From Pseudomonas sp. FP198 (lineage in GTDB: Bacteria > Pseudomonadota > Gammaproteobacteria > Pseudomonadales > Pseudomonadaceae): 64,000 nt of DNA. The stretch covers positions 2,993,501 to 3,057,500 of the forward strand of contig NZ_CP117452.1 of the NCBI RefSeq assembly GCF_030687895.1, read 5' to 3'. A program made the translations under genes and the position numbers. Shown in pieces: positions 18,203-26,871 of the stretch. Positions within the stretch are counted from its first letter, which is position 1. Every line of letters starts with the position of its first letter. The notes under the pieces are model-generated. The model made no database searches. It saw nothing but the letters and a program-made list of their open reading frames with translations, and was not told the DNA's origin.

Positions 18203-18952
18203 ATGTACCCCTCACTCGCCTCCCTACCCCCCTGCGACCTCGACACCCTGCTCCAAAGCTTGCAACCCATCGCGCCGCTGCTCGACACCCTCACCGACAC
18301 AGTGTTCTTCATCAAGGACAACCTGGCCCGCTATGCCTTCGTCAACCAGACCCTGGCCCGGCGCTGCGGTTTCAAGGAGCGCAACGACCTGCTCGGCCTC
18401 ACCGCCGAACAGGTATTCCCCGAACGCTTCGGCCCGCTGTACACCGAACAGGACCGCCGAGTGCTTGCCAGCGGAAGAGAACTGGCCGACCAACTCGAAC
18501 TGCACCTGTACTACGGCAACCAGCCAGTGTGGTGCCTGACCCACAAACTGGCCCTGCACGACCCCACTGGCCGGATCGTCGGCCTGGCCGGAATCTCCCG
18601 TGACCTGCAACTGCCACAATCGAGCCACCCGGCGTTCCAGAAGCTGGCCGCGGTGGATGCACATATCAAGCGCCACTTCGCCCGCACCATCAGCCTCGCC
18701 GAGCTGACCGCCATCGCCGGATTGTCGGTGGCGCAACTGGAGCGACACTGCAAGCGCATCTTCCAGCTCACGCCCCGGCAGATGATTCACAAGGCACGCC
18801 TCGAAGAAGCCTCGCGCTTGCTGCTGGACCAGGCCTTGCCCATCACCGAGATCGCCCTGCGCTGCGGCTACACCGATCACAGCGCGTTCAGTCGCCAGTT
18901 CCGCGCGCTGACCAGCCTGTCTCCCAGCCAATATCGGGAAAACCAGCGCTGA
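18203..18952 (+). CDS. PAS-AraC family transcriptional regulator
   Basis: A 249-residue regulator with an N-terminal PAS-like sensor (about 10-130, DTLTDTVFFIKDNLARYAFVNQTLARRCGF start) and a C-terminal AraC DNA-binding domain (about 150-246, ending CGYTDHSAFSRQFRALTSLSPSQYR). The ATG at 18203 starts the first sequence that looks like protein; the frame upstream lies in the dispersed repeat. The ribosome site is poor. It is immediately upstream of, and codirectional with, the hydroxyproline transport/catabolism genes, and is the natural candidate activator for them. Confidence 0.85.
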   Translation: MYPSLASLPPCDLDTLLQSLQPIAPLLDTLTDTVFFIKDNLARYAFVNQTLARRCGFKERNDLLGLTAEQVFPERFGPLYTEQDRRVLASGRELADQLELHLYYGNQPVWCLTHKLALHDPTGRIVGLAGISRDLQLPQSSHPAFQKLAAVDAHIKRHFARTISLAELTAIAGLSVAQLERHCKRIFQLTPRQMIHKARLEEASRLLLDQALPITEIALRCGYTDHSAFSRQFRALTSLSPSQYRENQR

Positions 18953-19122
18953 TGGCTGTTCCTTTATCGGGCGTCCCCGAGTGCCACTGCTCCCATCTGT
19001 AACACCACACCTGTCGCGCCTGCTCGCCGACGCCAGCAAGCAGCATCAGCAACTGTCGGTATATCAAGCGCTTACCAATGCGTTATCGAAAAAACAAAAA
19101 CAGGCACGTCGATTGCTTATCT

Positions 19123-19154
19123 AATATCGTATACGAAATCCTCAATACGATATT
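19123..19154. promoter_or_regulatory. Operator-like inverted repeat upstream of the hydroxyproline operon
   Basis: Two perfectly complementary ten-base arms, AATATCGTAT (19123-19132) and ATACGATATT (19145-19154), separated by twelve bases. The left arm also begins a ten-base perfect palindrome TCGTATACGA (19127-19136). The element lies 30-60 bases before the substrate-binding protein ATG, where an operator or leader structure would be. GTATAC-centred palindromes are typical of GntR/FCD-type operators, although no GntR gene is in the window. Confidence 0.6.
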
Positions 19155-19184
19155 TCCCAGCATTTATTCGACAGCGAGGCATTT

Positions 19185-20003
19185 ATGAAAAACCCTGCAT
19201 TGGCCGTAGCCCTCGGCGTGGTCCTGTTTCCCCTGCTTGCCCTTCCCGCCCATGCCGACAAACTCGACGACATCATCGGCTCGGGAAAACTGCGCTGCGC
19301 GGTGACACTGGATTTCCCACCGATGGGCTTTCGCGATGAAAGCAACAAACCGGCAGGATTCGACGTGGACTATTGCCATGACCTGGCGAAGGTTCTCGGC
19401 GTCGACGCGGAGGTCGTCGAAACGCCATTCTCCGACCGAATCCCCGCGCTGCTCTCGGGCCGCGCCGATGTCATCGTCGCCTCCACTTCCGACACCCTGG
19501 AGCGGGCCAAGACCGTCGGCCTGACCGTGCCCTACTTCGCTTTCCAGATGGTCGTGCTGACCCGCGACGACACCGGCATCAACGGCTACGCCGACCTCAA
19601 GGGCAAGAAGCTCGGCAACACCAGCAGCACCTATGAAGCCATCGCCCTGGAGAAAGACCAGAAGAGCTGGGGCAGCGGCAGTTTCCGCGCCTATCAATCG
19701 CAGAACGACACACTGCTGGCCGTCGCCCAGGGCCATATCGATGCCACTGTCGTAACCAACACCGTCGCTGCCGCGACCATCAAGTCGGGCAAGTACAAGG
19801 GCCTGAAGATCGCCGGAGACGCGCCTTACGTCATCGACTACGTATCCCTCGGCGCCAAGCGCAACGAATACGGCCTGCTCAATTACCTCAACCTGTTCGT
19901 CAACCAGCAGGTGCGGACCGGCCGCTACAAGGAGCTCTTCGTGAAGTGGGTCGGCAGCGACATCCCGCCGGCCAACCTGACCGTGCCGCAGGTTTATTAC
20001 TGA
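19185..20003 (+). CDS. ABC transporter periplasmic amino-acid-binding protein
   Basis: A 272-residue solute-binding protein of the polar amino acid (family 3) type with a signal peptide cleaved near PAHA/D24-25. The start of the mature protein (LDDIIGSGKLRCAVTLDFPPMGFRDE) and SRADVIVAS-like core follow the HisJ/FliY pattern. It probably delivers a hydroxyproline isomer to the permeases encoded downstream, judged only from the neighbouring enzymes. ATG 19185 has GAGG seven bases upstream. It is the first gene of the operon and lies downstream of the palindromic operator. Confidence 0.88.
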   Translation: MKNPALAVALGVVLFPLLALPAHADKLDDIIGSGKLRCAVTLDFPPMGFRDESNKPAGFDVDYCHDLAKVLGVDAEVVETPFSDRIPALLSGRADVIVASTSDTLERAKTVGLTVPYFAFQMVVLTRDDTGINGYADLKGKKLGNTSSTYEAIALEKDQKSWGSGSFRAYQSQNDTLLAVAQGHIDATVVTNTVAAATIKSGKYKGLKIAGDAPYVIDYVSLGAKRNEYGLLNYLNLFVNQQVRTGRYKELFVKWVGSDIPPANLTVPQVYY

Positions 20004-20013
20004 GGATCGCGGT

Positions 20014-21792
20014 ATGCCGAGCACGCCTATCCGCCTGCAGGGCCGCAGCCTGGTCGAGGGTGCCGCCGAGGGCAGCCTGTTGTTCGCCGATGTCGGCCTG
20101 AGCTTCTGGGGCGGGGTTGATCCGGCCACGGGCGAAGTCATCGACCGACACCACCCGCTCAGTGGCGAGCGCCTGGCCGGGCGCGTGCTGGCGATTCCCA
20201 GCGGGCGCGGCTCCTGCACCGGCAGCAGCGTGTTGATGGAGCTCATCAGCAACGGTCATGCACCGGCGGCACTGGTGCTGGCCGAAGCCGATGAAATCCT
20301 CACTCTGGGCGTGCTCGTCGCCGAGGTGGTTTTCCAGCGCTCGCTGCCGGTGCTGTGCATCGGCAGCGAGGCGTTCAGCGGTCTGCGCGGCCAGGGCTTC
20401 GGGCGTATCGAGGGCAACCGCCTGACTTTGTCCGGGCTTCGGCCCAACGACCAATGGCGTGGAGAAAATACTTGCGCGCAGCCGTTCAGGCCCTCCAGCA
20501 TTTGCTTGAACGAACGGGACCAGGCGCTGCTGGACGGGGTCCATGGCAAGGCTGCCCAAGTGGCAATAAAAATCGTCCTGCGCATGGCCGACATCCAGGG
20601 CGCCGGACAGCTGCTGGACATTACCCAGGCCCATATCGACGGCTGCATCTATACCGGCCCGGCCAGCCTGCGTTTTGCCGAACAACTGGTGCAGTGGGGC
20701 GCGAAGGTATGCGTACCCACCACCCTCAATTCGATTTCCGTGGACCAGCGCCGCTGGCGTGAGCTCGGCGTCGATCCGGCGCTGGGCGAGCCGGCCAGTG
20801 CCTTGGGCGACGCCTACATGGCGATGGGCGCGCAATTGAGCTTCACTTGTGCGCCCTACCTGCTCGATACCGCGCCGGCGGCCGGCGAGCAGATCGTCTG
20901 GGCCGAGTCGAACGCGGTGGTCTATGCCAACAGCGTGCTCGGTGCGCGGACGCAGAAATACCCGGACTTCCTCGATATCTGCATCGCCTTGTGTGGCCGC
21001 GCGCCGCTGGCAGGTTGTCATCTCGACGACCAGCGCAAGGCCGGCCTGATCGTCGAGGTGCACAGGCTCGAATCAGCGGACGACAGCTTCTACCCGCTGC
21101 TCGGCTATCACGTTGGCGGCCTCACGGGGCGGCGCATCCCGCTGATTCGCGGCCTGGAAGACGCCGCGCCGACCCTGGACGACTTGAAAGCCTTCGGCGC
21201 CGCGTTCGCCACCACCAGCGCGGCGCCGTTGTTCCACATCGCCGGGGTGACGCCGGAGGCGATAGACCCGGCCCAGGTCCTGGATCACGACACCGTGTTA
21301 CCGGGGAAAACCGTGGACGCGACGGGACTGCTTGCCAGTTGGCGCGAACTCAACAGCGCCCGGCACCGCCATGTGGATGTGGTTTCCCTGGGTAATCCGC
21401 ACTTCTCCCTGAGTGAATTCGCCACCCTGGCGAACCTTTGCGCGGGACGAACCAGACACCCCGACGTGGTAGTGGCGATCACCTGCGGTCGCGCCGTGCT
21501 GGAACAGGCTCGCCAGGCCGGCCACCTGGAGGCCATCGAGGCTTTCGGCGCGACGCTGGTCACCGACACCTGCTGGTGCATGTTGGGTGAACCGGTGATC
21601 CCTCCGGCCGCCACGACCCTGATGACCAATTCCGCCAAGTACGCCCACTATGCGCCCGGCCTGGTGGGGCGCGGCGTGCACTTCGCCAGCCTCGGGGATT
21701 GCGTCGAGGCCGCCTGTACCGCCACGGCCAGCGGCCAGCCGCCGCAGTGGTTGCAACCTATCGCACGCAAGGGAAACCCGAGCCATGTTTGA
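20014..21792 (+). CDS. acnX: Aconitase X, fused small and large domains (likely cis-3-hydroxy-L-proline dehydratase)
   Basis: A 592-residue single chain. Residues 1-145 match the small swivelling DUF126 domain (IPSGRGSCTGSSVLMELI), and 165-585 the large DUF521 domain (QLLDITQAHIDGCIYTGPASL, FTCAPYLL). Characterised aconitase X enzymes dehydrate cis-3-hydroxy-L-proline to pyrroline-2-carboxylate; some species encode the domains separately, so this is the fused form. A Pyr2C reductase, the expected next step, is not in the window. It lies between the binding protein (ten bases upstream) and the first permease, which it overlaps by eight bases. Substrate is inferred from family and context. Confidence 0.82.
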   Translation: MPSTPIRLQGRSLVEGAAEGSLLFADVGLSFWGGVDPATGEVIDRHHPLSGERLAGRVLAIPSGRGSCTGSSVLMELISNGHAPAALVLAEADEILTLGVLVAEVVFQRSLPVLCIGSEAFSGLRGQGFGRIEGNRLTLSGLRPNDQWRGENTCAQPFRPSSICLNERDQALLDGVHGKAAQVAIKIVLRMADIQGAGQLLDITQAHIDGCIYTGPASLRFAEQLVQWGAKVCVPTTLNSISVDQRRWRELGVDPALGEPASALGDAYMAMGAQLSFTCAPYLLDTAPAAGEQIVWAESNAVVYANSVLGARTQKYPDFLDICIALCGRAPLAGCHLDDQRKAGLIVEVHRLESADDSFYPLLGYHVGGLTGRRIPLIRGLEDAAPTLDDLKAFGAAFATTSAAPLFHIAGVTPEAIDPAQVLDHDTVLPGKTVDATGLLASWRELNSARHRHVDVVSLGNPHFSLSEFATLANLCAGRTRHPDVVVAITCGRAVLEQARQAGHLEAIEAFGATLVTDTCWCMLGEPVIPPAATTLMTNSAKYAHYAPGLVGRGVHFASLGDCVEAACTATASGQPPQWLQPIARKGNPSHV

Positions 21793-22450
21793 CTACAGCT
21801 TCCAATGGCGCCCGGCCCTGCGCGCGCTGCCCGATATGCTCGCCGGCGCCTGGGTGACCTTCGAAACGGCCGCGTTGTCGATGATTTTCGGCGTGCTGAT
21901 CGCCCTGCTCCTGACCGTGATGCGCAAGGCCCGGCATCCGTTGTTGCGCGGCGTTGGCAATGGCTGGGTATCGATCGCCCGCAACACGCCGTCGCTGTTC
22001 CAGATCTACATCCTCTACTTCGGTCTTGGCTCCCTCGGCCTGCACGTCAGCTCATGGTTCGCCTTGCTGGCCGGCATCACCTTCAACAACGCCGGCTATC
22101 TGGCCGAGAATTTTCGCGGCGGCCTCAAGGCGGTGCCGGGCACGCAGATGCGCGCCGCCCGTTCCCTGGGCATGAGCGCGTTCCAGGCCTATCGGATGAT
22201 CATCGTCCCGCAGTTGCTGCGCATCGTCTTCTACCCGCTGACCAACCAGATGGTCTGGGCGGTGCTGATGACCTCCCTGGGCGTGGTGGTCGGCTTGAAC
22301 AACGACCTCACCGGCGTGACCCAGGAATACAACGTCAAGACCTTCCGCACCTTCGAATACTTCGCCCTCGCGGCGCTGCTGTACTACCTGATCGCCAAGC
22401 TGATCGTCGGGCTGGCCCGGCTGTTGTCCTGGCGGCTGTTTCGTTATTGA
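21785..22450 (+). CDS. ABC transporter permease, polar amino acid type (first)
   Basis: A 221-residue HisM/GlnP-like permease with about five hydrophobic helices and the coupling-loop pattern AARSLGMSAFQAYRMIIVPQ that contacts the ATPase. ATG 21785 overlaps the aconitase X stop as ATGTTTGA (eight bases), so it is probably translated by coupling. It should pair with the next permease to form the membrane channel of the hydroxyproline-linked transporter. Confidence 0.88.
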   Translation: MFDYSFQWRPALRALPDMLAGAWVTFETAALSMIFGVLIALLLTVMRKARHPLLRGVGNGWVSIARNTPSLFQIYILYFGLGSLGLHVSSWFALLAGITFNNAGYLAENFRGGLKAVPGTQMRAARSLGMSAFQAYRMIIVPQLLRIVFYPLTNQMVWAVLMTSLGVVVGLNNDLTGVTQEYNVKTFRTFEYFALAALLYYLIAKLIVGLARLLSWRLFRY

Positions 22451-22459
22451 GGGCTGGTC

Positions 22460-23110
22460 ATGTTTTCTACAAGCCTTACCGTTAATGACGTGCTGTACCT
22501 GCTCGAGGGTGCCTGGGTCACGGTGCAACTGACCGCCTGGTCGATCCTGCTGGGCACCGTCGCCGGCTTGCTGTTCGGCCTGTTGCGGGCGCTGCTGCCC
22601 CGCGCCAGCCTGCCGCTGGCCTGGGTATTGGACGTGTTTCGCAGTGTGCCGTTGCTGATCCAGTTCGTGTTGTTCAACTCCCTCAAGAGCATCGTCGGCC
22701 TGGACCTCAGTGCCTTCGCCGTCGGTTGTATCGTGCTCGGCGTCTACGCCGCCGCGTATTTCACCGAAATCGTCCGCGGTGGCGTGCTGGCGGTGCCGCT
22801 GAGCACCCGGCGGGCCAGTCGTTCCCTGGGCCTGAGCTACGTGCAGGACTTGCGCTTCATCGTCCTGCCGATCGCCACGCGGGTGGCCTTCCCCGGCTGG
22901 TTGAACCTGGTGCTGGGGGTGATGAAAGACACCGCCCTGGTGATGTGGATCGGCATCGTCGAATTGCTCCGCGCCTCGCAGACCATTGTCACGCGGATCC
23001 AAGAACCCCTGCTGGTGCTGTGCATCGCAGGCCTCATCTACTACGTCATGAGCCTGGTGGTCGCCCGCCTCGGCGCGCGCCTGGAAAAAAGGTGGCAGGA
23101 AAATGATTGA
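22460..23110 (+). CDS. ABC transporter permease, polar amino acid type (second)
   Basis: A 216-residue permease with the family loop ASRSLGLSYVQDLRFIVLPIA and about five membrane helices. It starts nine bases after the first permease and overlaps the ATPase gene by eight bases (ATGATTGA). The two permeases differ enough to form a heterodimer, as in HisQM. Confidence 0.88.
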   Translation: MFSTSLTVNDVLYLLEGAWVTVQLTAWSILLGTVAGLLFGLLRALLPRASLPLAWVLDVFRSVPLLIQFVLFNSLKSIVGLDLSAFAVGCIVLGVYAAAYFTEIVRGGVLAVPLSTRRASRSLGLSYVQDLRFIVLPIATRVAFPGWLNLVLGVMKDTALVMWIGIVELLRASQTIVTRIQEPLLVLCIAGLIYYVMSLVVARLGARLEKRWQEND

Positions 23111-23825
23111 GATCGAAAACGTGCACAAATCCTTCGGCAACCTGGAGGTGGTCAAGGGCGTCAGCCTGACGGTGGACAAGGGCGAAGTCGTCTCGATCAT
23201 CGGCGGCTCCGGCTCCGGCAAATCGACCCTGCTGATGTGCATCAACGGCCTCGAGCCGATCCAGAAAGGCAGCATCCGCGTGGACGGCGTGGAGGTCCAC
23301 GACAGCGCCACCGACCTCAATCGCTTGCGGCAGAAGATCGGCATTGTCTTCCAGCAATGGAACGCCTTTCCCCACCTCACCGTGCTGGAAAACGTCATGC
23401 TCGCGCCGCGCAAGGTATTGGGCAAGAGCAAACAGGACGCCGAGGCGCTGGCGGTGCGGCAGCTTGAGCACGTCGGCCTGGGCGACAAGCTCAAGGCCTT
23501 CCCCGGCAAGCTGTCCGGCGGCCAGCAACAACGCATGGCCATCGCCCGGGCGCTGGCGATGTCACCCGACTACATGCTGTTCGACGAAGCCACCTCGGCG
23601 CTCGACCCGCAACTGGTGGGTGAGGTGCTGGACACCATGCGCATGCTCGCCGAGGACGGCATGACCATGGTGCTGGTGACGCACGAGATCCGCTTCGCCC
23701 GCGACGTGTCCGACCGCGTGGCGTTCTTTTGCAATGGCCGGGTCCACGAGATCGGCCCGCCGGACCAGGTGATCGGCAATCCGCAGCAGCCGGAGACGGC
23801 GGCGTTTCTGAAATCGGTGAAATAG
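23103..23825 (+). CDS. ABC transporter ATP-binding protein, polar amino acid type
   Basis: A 240-residue ATPase with Walker A GGSGSGKST at about 34-42, signature LSGGQQQR, Walker B MLFDEAT and a switch histidine in LVTHEIRFA. It powers the two adjacent permeases. It overlaps the second permease gene by eight bases and is the last gene before a REP pair, after which the racemase-family gene follows. Confidence 0.92.
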   Translation: MIEIENVHKSFGNLEVVKGVSLTVDKGEVVSIIGGSGSGKSTLLMCINGLEPIQKGSIRVDGVEVHDSATDLNRLRQKIGIVFQQWNAFPHLTVLENVMLAPRKVLGKSKQDAEALAVRQLEHVGLGDKLKAFPGKLSGGQQQRMAIARALAMSPDYMLFDEATSALDPQLVGEVLDTMRMLAEDGMTMVLVTHEIRFARDVSDRVAFFCNGRVHEIGPPDQVIGNPQQPETAAFLKSVK

Positions 23826-23836
23826 CGAATGGCCCC

Positions 23837-23949
23837 ATCGCGAGCAAGCTCGCTCCCACAGGGTTCGGTGGTGACACTGATCAGCAGCCCATTTCCAGGG
23901 ATTGGGTGGCCTATACAAAACCAGTGTGGGAGCGAGCTTGCTCGCGATG
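23837..23949. repeat. REPIN: two facing GGGAGCGAGC repeats
   Basis: ATCGCGAGCAAGCTCGCTCCCACA at the left and TGTGGGAGCGAGCTTGCTCG at the right form an inverted pair about 65 bases apart. It sits between the ABC ATPase and the racemase-family gene and could form a hairpin that limits transcript passage or protects the upstream mRNA. Confidence 0.9.
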
Positions 23950-23981
23950 AGGCCCTAAAGGCCAACAAAAGGATCTGATCC

Positions 23982-25010
23982 ATGCGCTCATCAAAAATCA
24001 TCCATGTAGTCAGCTGCCACGCCGAAGGCGAAGTCGGCGATGTGATCGTCGGCGGCGTCGCGCCGCCACCCGGCGCCACCGTGTGGGAACAGTCACGCTG
24101 GATCGCCCAGGACCAGACCCTGCGCAATTTCGTCCTCAACGAACCCCGGGGCGGGGTATTTCGCCACGTCAATCTGCTGGTGCCGGCCAAGGACCCGCGG
24201 GCGCAAATGGCCTGGATCATCATGGAGCCGGCCGACACGCCGCCGATGTCCGGCTCCAACTCGCTGTGCGTCGCCACCGTGTTGCTGGACAGCGGCATCC
24301 TGCCGATGAGCGAACCCCAGACGCACTTGGTGCTGGAAGCCCCGGGCGGCCTGATCGAAGCCGTGGCCGACTGCCGCGACGGCAAGGTGCAGCGGGTCGA
24401 GATCAAGAACGTGCCCTCGTTCGCCGACCGCCTCGATGCCTGGATCGAAGTCGAAGGCCTGGGTTCGCTGCAAGTGGACACGGCCTACGGTGGCGACAGC
24501 TTCGTCATCGTCGACGCGCAGCGCCTGGGTTTTGCCATCCGGCCTGACGAGGCCGCCGAGCTGGTAGCCGTGGGGCTGAAGATTACCCGCGCGGCGAACG
24601 AGCAATTGGGTTTCGTGCACCCGTTGAACGCCGACTGGTCGCACATTTCGTTCTGCCAGATCGCCGCCCCCCTTGTGACGGAAAACGGCATCGCCACTGG
24701 CGCCAACGCCGTCGTCATCCAGCCCGGCAAGATCGACCGCTCCCCCACTGGCACCGGCTGCTCGGCGCGCATGGCGGTGCTGCACGCCAAGGGCCTGATG
24801 CAGGTGGGCGAGCGGTTTATCGGCCGCTCGATCATCGGCTCCGAATTTCATTGCCGGATCGATTCACTGGCCGACGTGGCCGGACGCCCGGCGATCTACC
24901 CGTGCATTGCCGGGCGGGCGTGGATTACCGGCACGCACCAGCTGTTGCTCGACCCGGCCGATCCGTGGCCGCAGGGCTATCGGCTTTCGGATACCTGGCC
25001 GGGGGCATGA
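23982..25010 (+). CDS. Proline racemase-superfamily enzyme (hydroxyproline epimerase/dehydratase type)
   Basis: A 342-residue enzyme of the proline racemase/4-hydroxyproline epimerase/trans-3-hydroxyproline dehydratase superfamily. The usual first catalytic Cys in an MCGH-type motif is replaced by Ser90 in MSGSNS, while the second, Cys260 in [12 protein letters not shown], is kept. The superfamily divides by these residues: Cys/Cys for racemases and epimerases, Cys/Thr for trans-3-hydroxyproline dehydratases; a Ser/Cys group is less well described. The exact activity therefore cannot be fixed. Context with aconitase X and a DapA-like gene points to hydroxyproline. A type A repeat follows. Confidence 0.82.
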   Translation: MRSSKIIHVVSCHAEGEVGDVIVGGVAPPPGATVWEQSRWIAQDQTLRNFVLNEPRGGVFRHVNLLVPAKDPRAQMAWIIMEPADTPPMSGSNSLCVATVLLDSGILPMSEPQTHLVLEAPGGLIEAVADCRDGKVQRVEIKNVPSFADRLDAWIEVEGLGSLQVDTAYGGDSFVIVDAQRLGFAIRPDEAAELVAVGLKITRAANEQLGFVHPLNADWSHISFCQIAAPLVTENGIATGANAVVIQPGKIDRSPTGTGCSARMAVLHAKGLMQVGERFIGRSIIGSEFHCRIDSLADVAGRPAIYPCIAGRAWITGTHQLLLDPADPWPQGYRLSDTWPGA

Positions 25011-25033
25011 TTTCCAGCTTCACCCAAAACATC

Positions 25034-25153
25034 TGTGGTGAGGGGATTTATCCCCGCTGGGCTGCGCAGCAGCCCCCTGGCCCTGACTGACACACCGAAT
25101 TGCCTGTACCAGGGCCGCTTCGCGCCCCAACGGGGATAAATCCCCTCGCCACA
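25034..25153. repeat. Type A inverted repeat, copy 5
   Basis: The left arm starts TGTGGTGAGGGG, one base off the usual TGTGGCGAGG, and the right arm ends AAATCCCCTCGCCACA. It ends 18 bases before the DapA-family start codon, so it lies in that gene's leader. Confidence 0.9.
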
Positions 25154-25171
25154 CACCAAAAGGAGACACCC

Positions 25172-26089
25172 ATGAGCAAACGCATCAACTGGAGCGGCGT
25201 ATTCCCCGCTGTCACCACCCAATTCAACGACGACTTTTCCATCAACCTGGAAAAAACCCACCAAGTCATTTCCAACGTCATCCGCGATGGCGTTTCCGGC
25301 CTGGTGGTCTGCGGCTCCGTGGGGGAAAACACCTCCCTGAGCGCCGAGGAAAAAATCGCCGTGACCGAAGTCGCGGTGGACGCCTCCCGTGGCCGGGTGC
25401 CGGTGATCTGCGGCGTGGCCGAGTTCACCAGCGTGCAGGCCGCCAAGGTCGCCAACGCCGTGCGCAAGGTCGGTGTCGACGGAGTCATGCTGATGCCGGC
25501 GCTGGTCTACGGCTCCAAGCCGTTCGAGACCGCCGAACATTTCCGCTACGTGGCCCGGCATGCCGACGTGCCGCTGATGGTCTACAACAATCCGCCGATC
25601 TATAAGAACGATGTCACCCCGGACATCCTGATTTCCCTCGCCGACTGCGACAACGTGGTGTGCTTCAAGGATTCCTCCGGCGACACCCGCCGCTTCATCG
25701 ACGTGCGCAACGAAGTCGGTGACCGCTTCGTGCTGTTTGCCGGTCTCGACGACGTGGTCCTGGAAAGCCTCGCCGTCGGCGCCGAGGGCTGGGTCTCGGG
25801 CATGTCCAACGTGTTCCCGAAAGAAGGCGAAACCATCTTCCGCCTGGCCCGCGCCGGACGGTTCGCCGAAGCCATGCCGATCTACGAATGGCTGATGCCG
25901 ATCCTGCACCTGGACGCCCGCGCCGACCTGGTCCAATGCATCAAGCTGTGCGAAGCCATCGCCGGTCGCGGCAGCGCCCTCACCCGCCCACCGCGCCTGG
26001 CCTTGCCGGAAGAAGACCGCGTGTACGTGGAGCAGATCATGGCCAAGGCCCTGGCCAATCGGCCGGCGTTGCCGGATGTGGGGCTGTAA
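25172..26089 (+). CDS. DapA-family aldolase/deaminase (likely hydroxyproline-pathway lyase)
   Basis: A 305-residue class I aldolase-like enzyme with Schiff-base Lys166 in VVCFKDSSGD and the conserved Tyr138 in MVYNNPP. DapA relatives beside hydroxyproline epimerases act as 1-pyrroline-4-hydroxy-2-carboxylate deaminases, which is the preferred role here, but other aldol activities in this family are possible. True DapA is less likely because the gene sits in a catabolic cluster. ATG 25172 has AAAGGAG seven bases upstream; the frame before it translates the repeat. The D-hydroxyproline oxidase and semialdehyde dehydrogenase needed for the complete 4-hydroxyproline route are not in this window. 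Confidence 0.78.
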   Translation: MSKRINWSGVFPAVTTQFNDDFSINLEKTHQVISNVIRDGVSGLVVCGSVGENTSLSAEEKIAVTEVAVDASRGRVPVICGVAEFTSVQAAKVANAVRKVGVDGVMLMPALVYGSKPFETAEHFRYVARHADVPLMVYNNPPIYKNDVTPDILISLADCDNVVCFKDSSGDTRRFIDVRNEVGDRFVLFAGLDDVVLESLAVGAEGWVSGMSNVFPKEGETIFRLARAGRFAEAMPIYEWLMPILHLDARADLVQCIKLCEAIAGRGSALTRPPRLALPEEDRVYVEQIMAKALANRPALPDVGL

Positions 26090-26109
26090 GCCGCAGCCGA
26101 TGAAAACCC

Positions 26110-26197
26110 TGTGGGAGCGAGCCTGCTCGCGAAAGCGGTCTGCCTGATTCCAGGTGCCGGATGCGCCGCCGTCTTCGCGAGCAGGCTCGCTCCCACA
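26110..26197. repeat. REPIN: two facing GGGAGCGAGC repeats
   Basis: TGTGGGAGCGAGCCTGCTCG at the left and GAGCAGGCTCGCTCCCACA at the right form an inverted pair about 50 bases apart. It lies after the DapA-family gene and before the DinB gene, so it likely closes the hydroxyproline transcript. Confidence 0.9.
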
Positions 26198-26300
26198 AAG
26201 GTTGCACTGTGTTCGTAGGCCAACCGACCAGCAACACGTCGCCATCCCCAGTCTTTGCTACGCTTTCGCCCGGCGCAACGACGCGAACGGGAGGCGTTCC

Positions 26301-26855
26301 ATGAACTATTTCCTGGCCCAGGCCCTGAACAACCAATGGGCCAACCACCGGCTGCTGGGCGCCTGCGCGCAATTGAACACGGCCGAATACGAAGCCTACC
26401 GCACCAGTTTTTTCCCCTCCATCCAAGCCACGCTGTGCCACATCCTTGAGGTAGACCGTTATTACCTGACTGCCCTGGAAGGCGATGTTGACGGCCAGCA
26501 GCGGGATTTCTCCGAGACCCTGGCTTTCGCTGATCTCAAGGAAAACCAGGGCAAGACCGACCACCGGCTGGTGGCCTTCTGCGAAGTCCTGCGGGAAACA
26601 GACCTGGCCCGCTCCATCGACCTGGTGCGCGCCGATGGCAGGGTACGCGAGCGGATCGACCGGTTGCTGTTGCACCTGTTCGAACACCAGATCCACCACC
26701 GCGGCCAGGTCCACACCATGCTCAGCGCCACCCACGTCGAGCCGCCGCAACTCGATGAGTTTTTTCTCGATTGCGACCGACGGTTCCGCGAGGTCGAGGA
26801 ACAGCTGCTTCAACTCGACGAGCAGCGGGTCTGGAGCGAATACCACCCCATTTGA
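26301..26855 (+). CDS. DinB-family metal-binding protein
   Basis: A 184-residue four-helix-bundle protein with the DinB/YfiT triad His47, His129 and His133 (LCHILEVDRYY, FEHQIHHRGQ). Members bind a divalent metal; several act as thiol S-transferases, most are uncharacterised. The ATG at 26301 has GGGAGG six bases upstream; the frame before it runs through the REPIN. The stop lies 16 bases before the DUF6152 gene, suggesting a three-gene unit. Confidence 0.85.
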   Translation: MNYFLAQALNNQWANHRLLGACAQLNTAEYEAYRTSFFPSIQATLCHILEVDRYYLTALEGDVDGQQRDFSETLAFADLKENQGKTDHRLVAFCEVLRETDLARSIDLVRADGRVRERIDRLLLHLFEHQIHHRGQVHTMLSATHVEPPQLDEFFLDCDRRFREVEEQLLQLDEQRVWSEYHPI

Positions 26856-26871
26856 ACCGGAGAGCTTGCCA

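Noticed and set aside
25172..26089. True dihydrodipicolinate synthase (dapA)
   Set aside because: The fold and Schiff-base lysine fit, but the gene is in a transport/catabolic cluster with hydroxyproline enzymes rather than near lysine genes.
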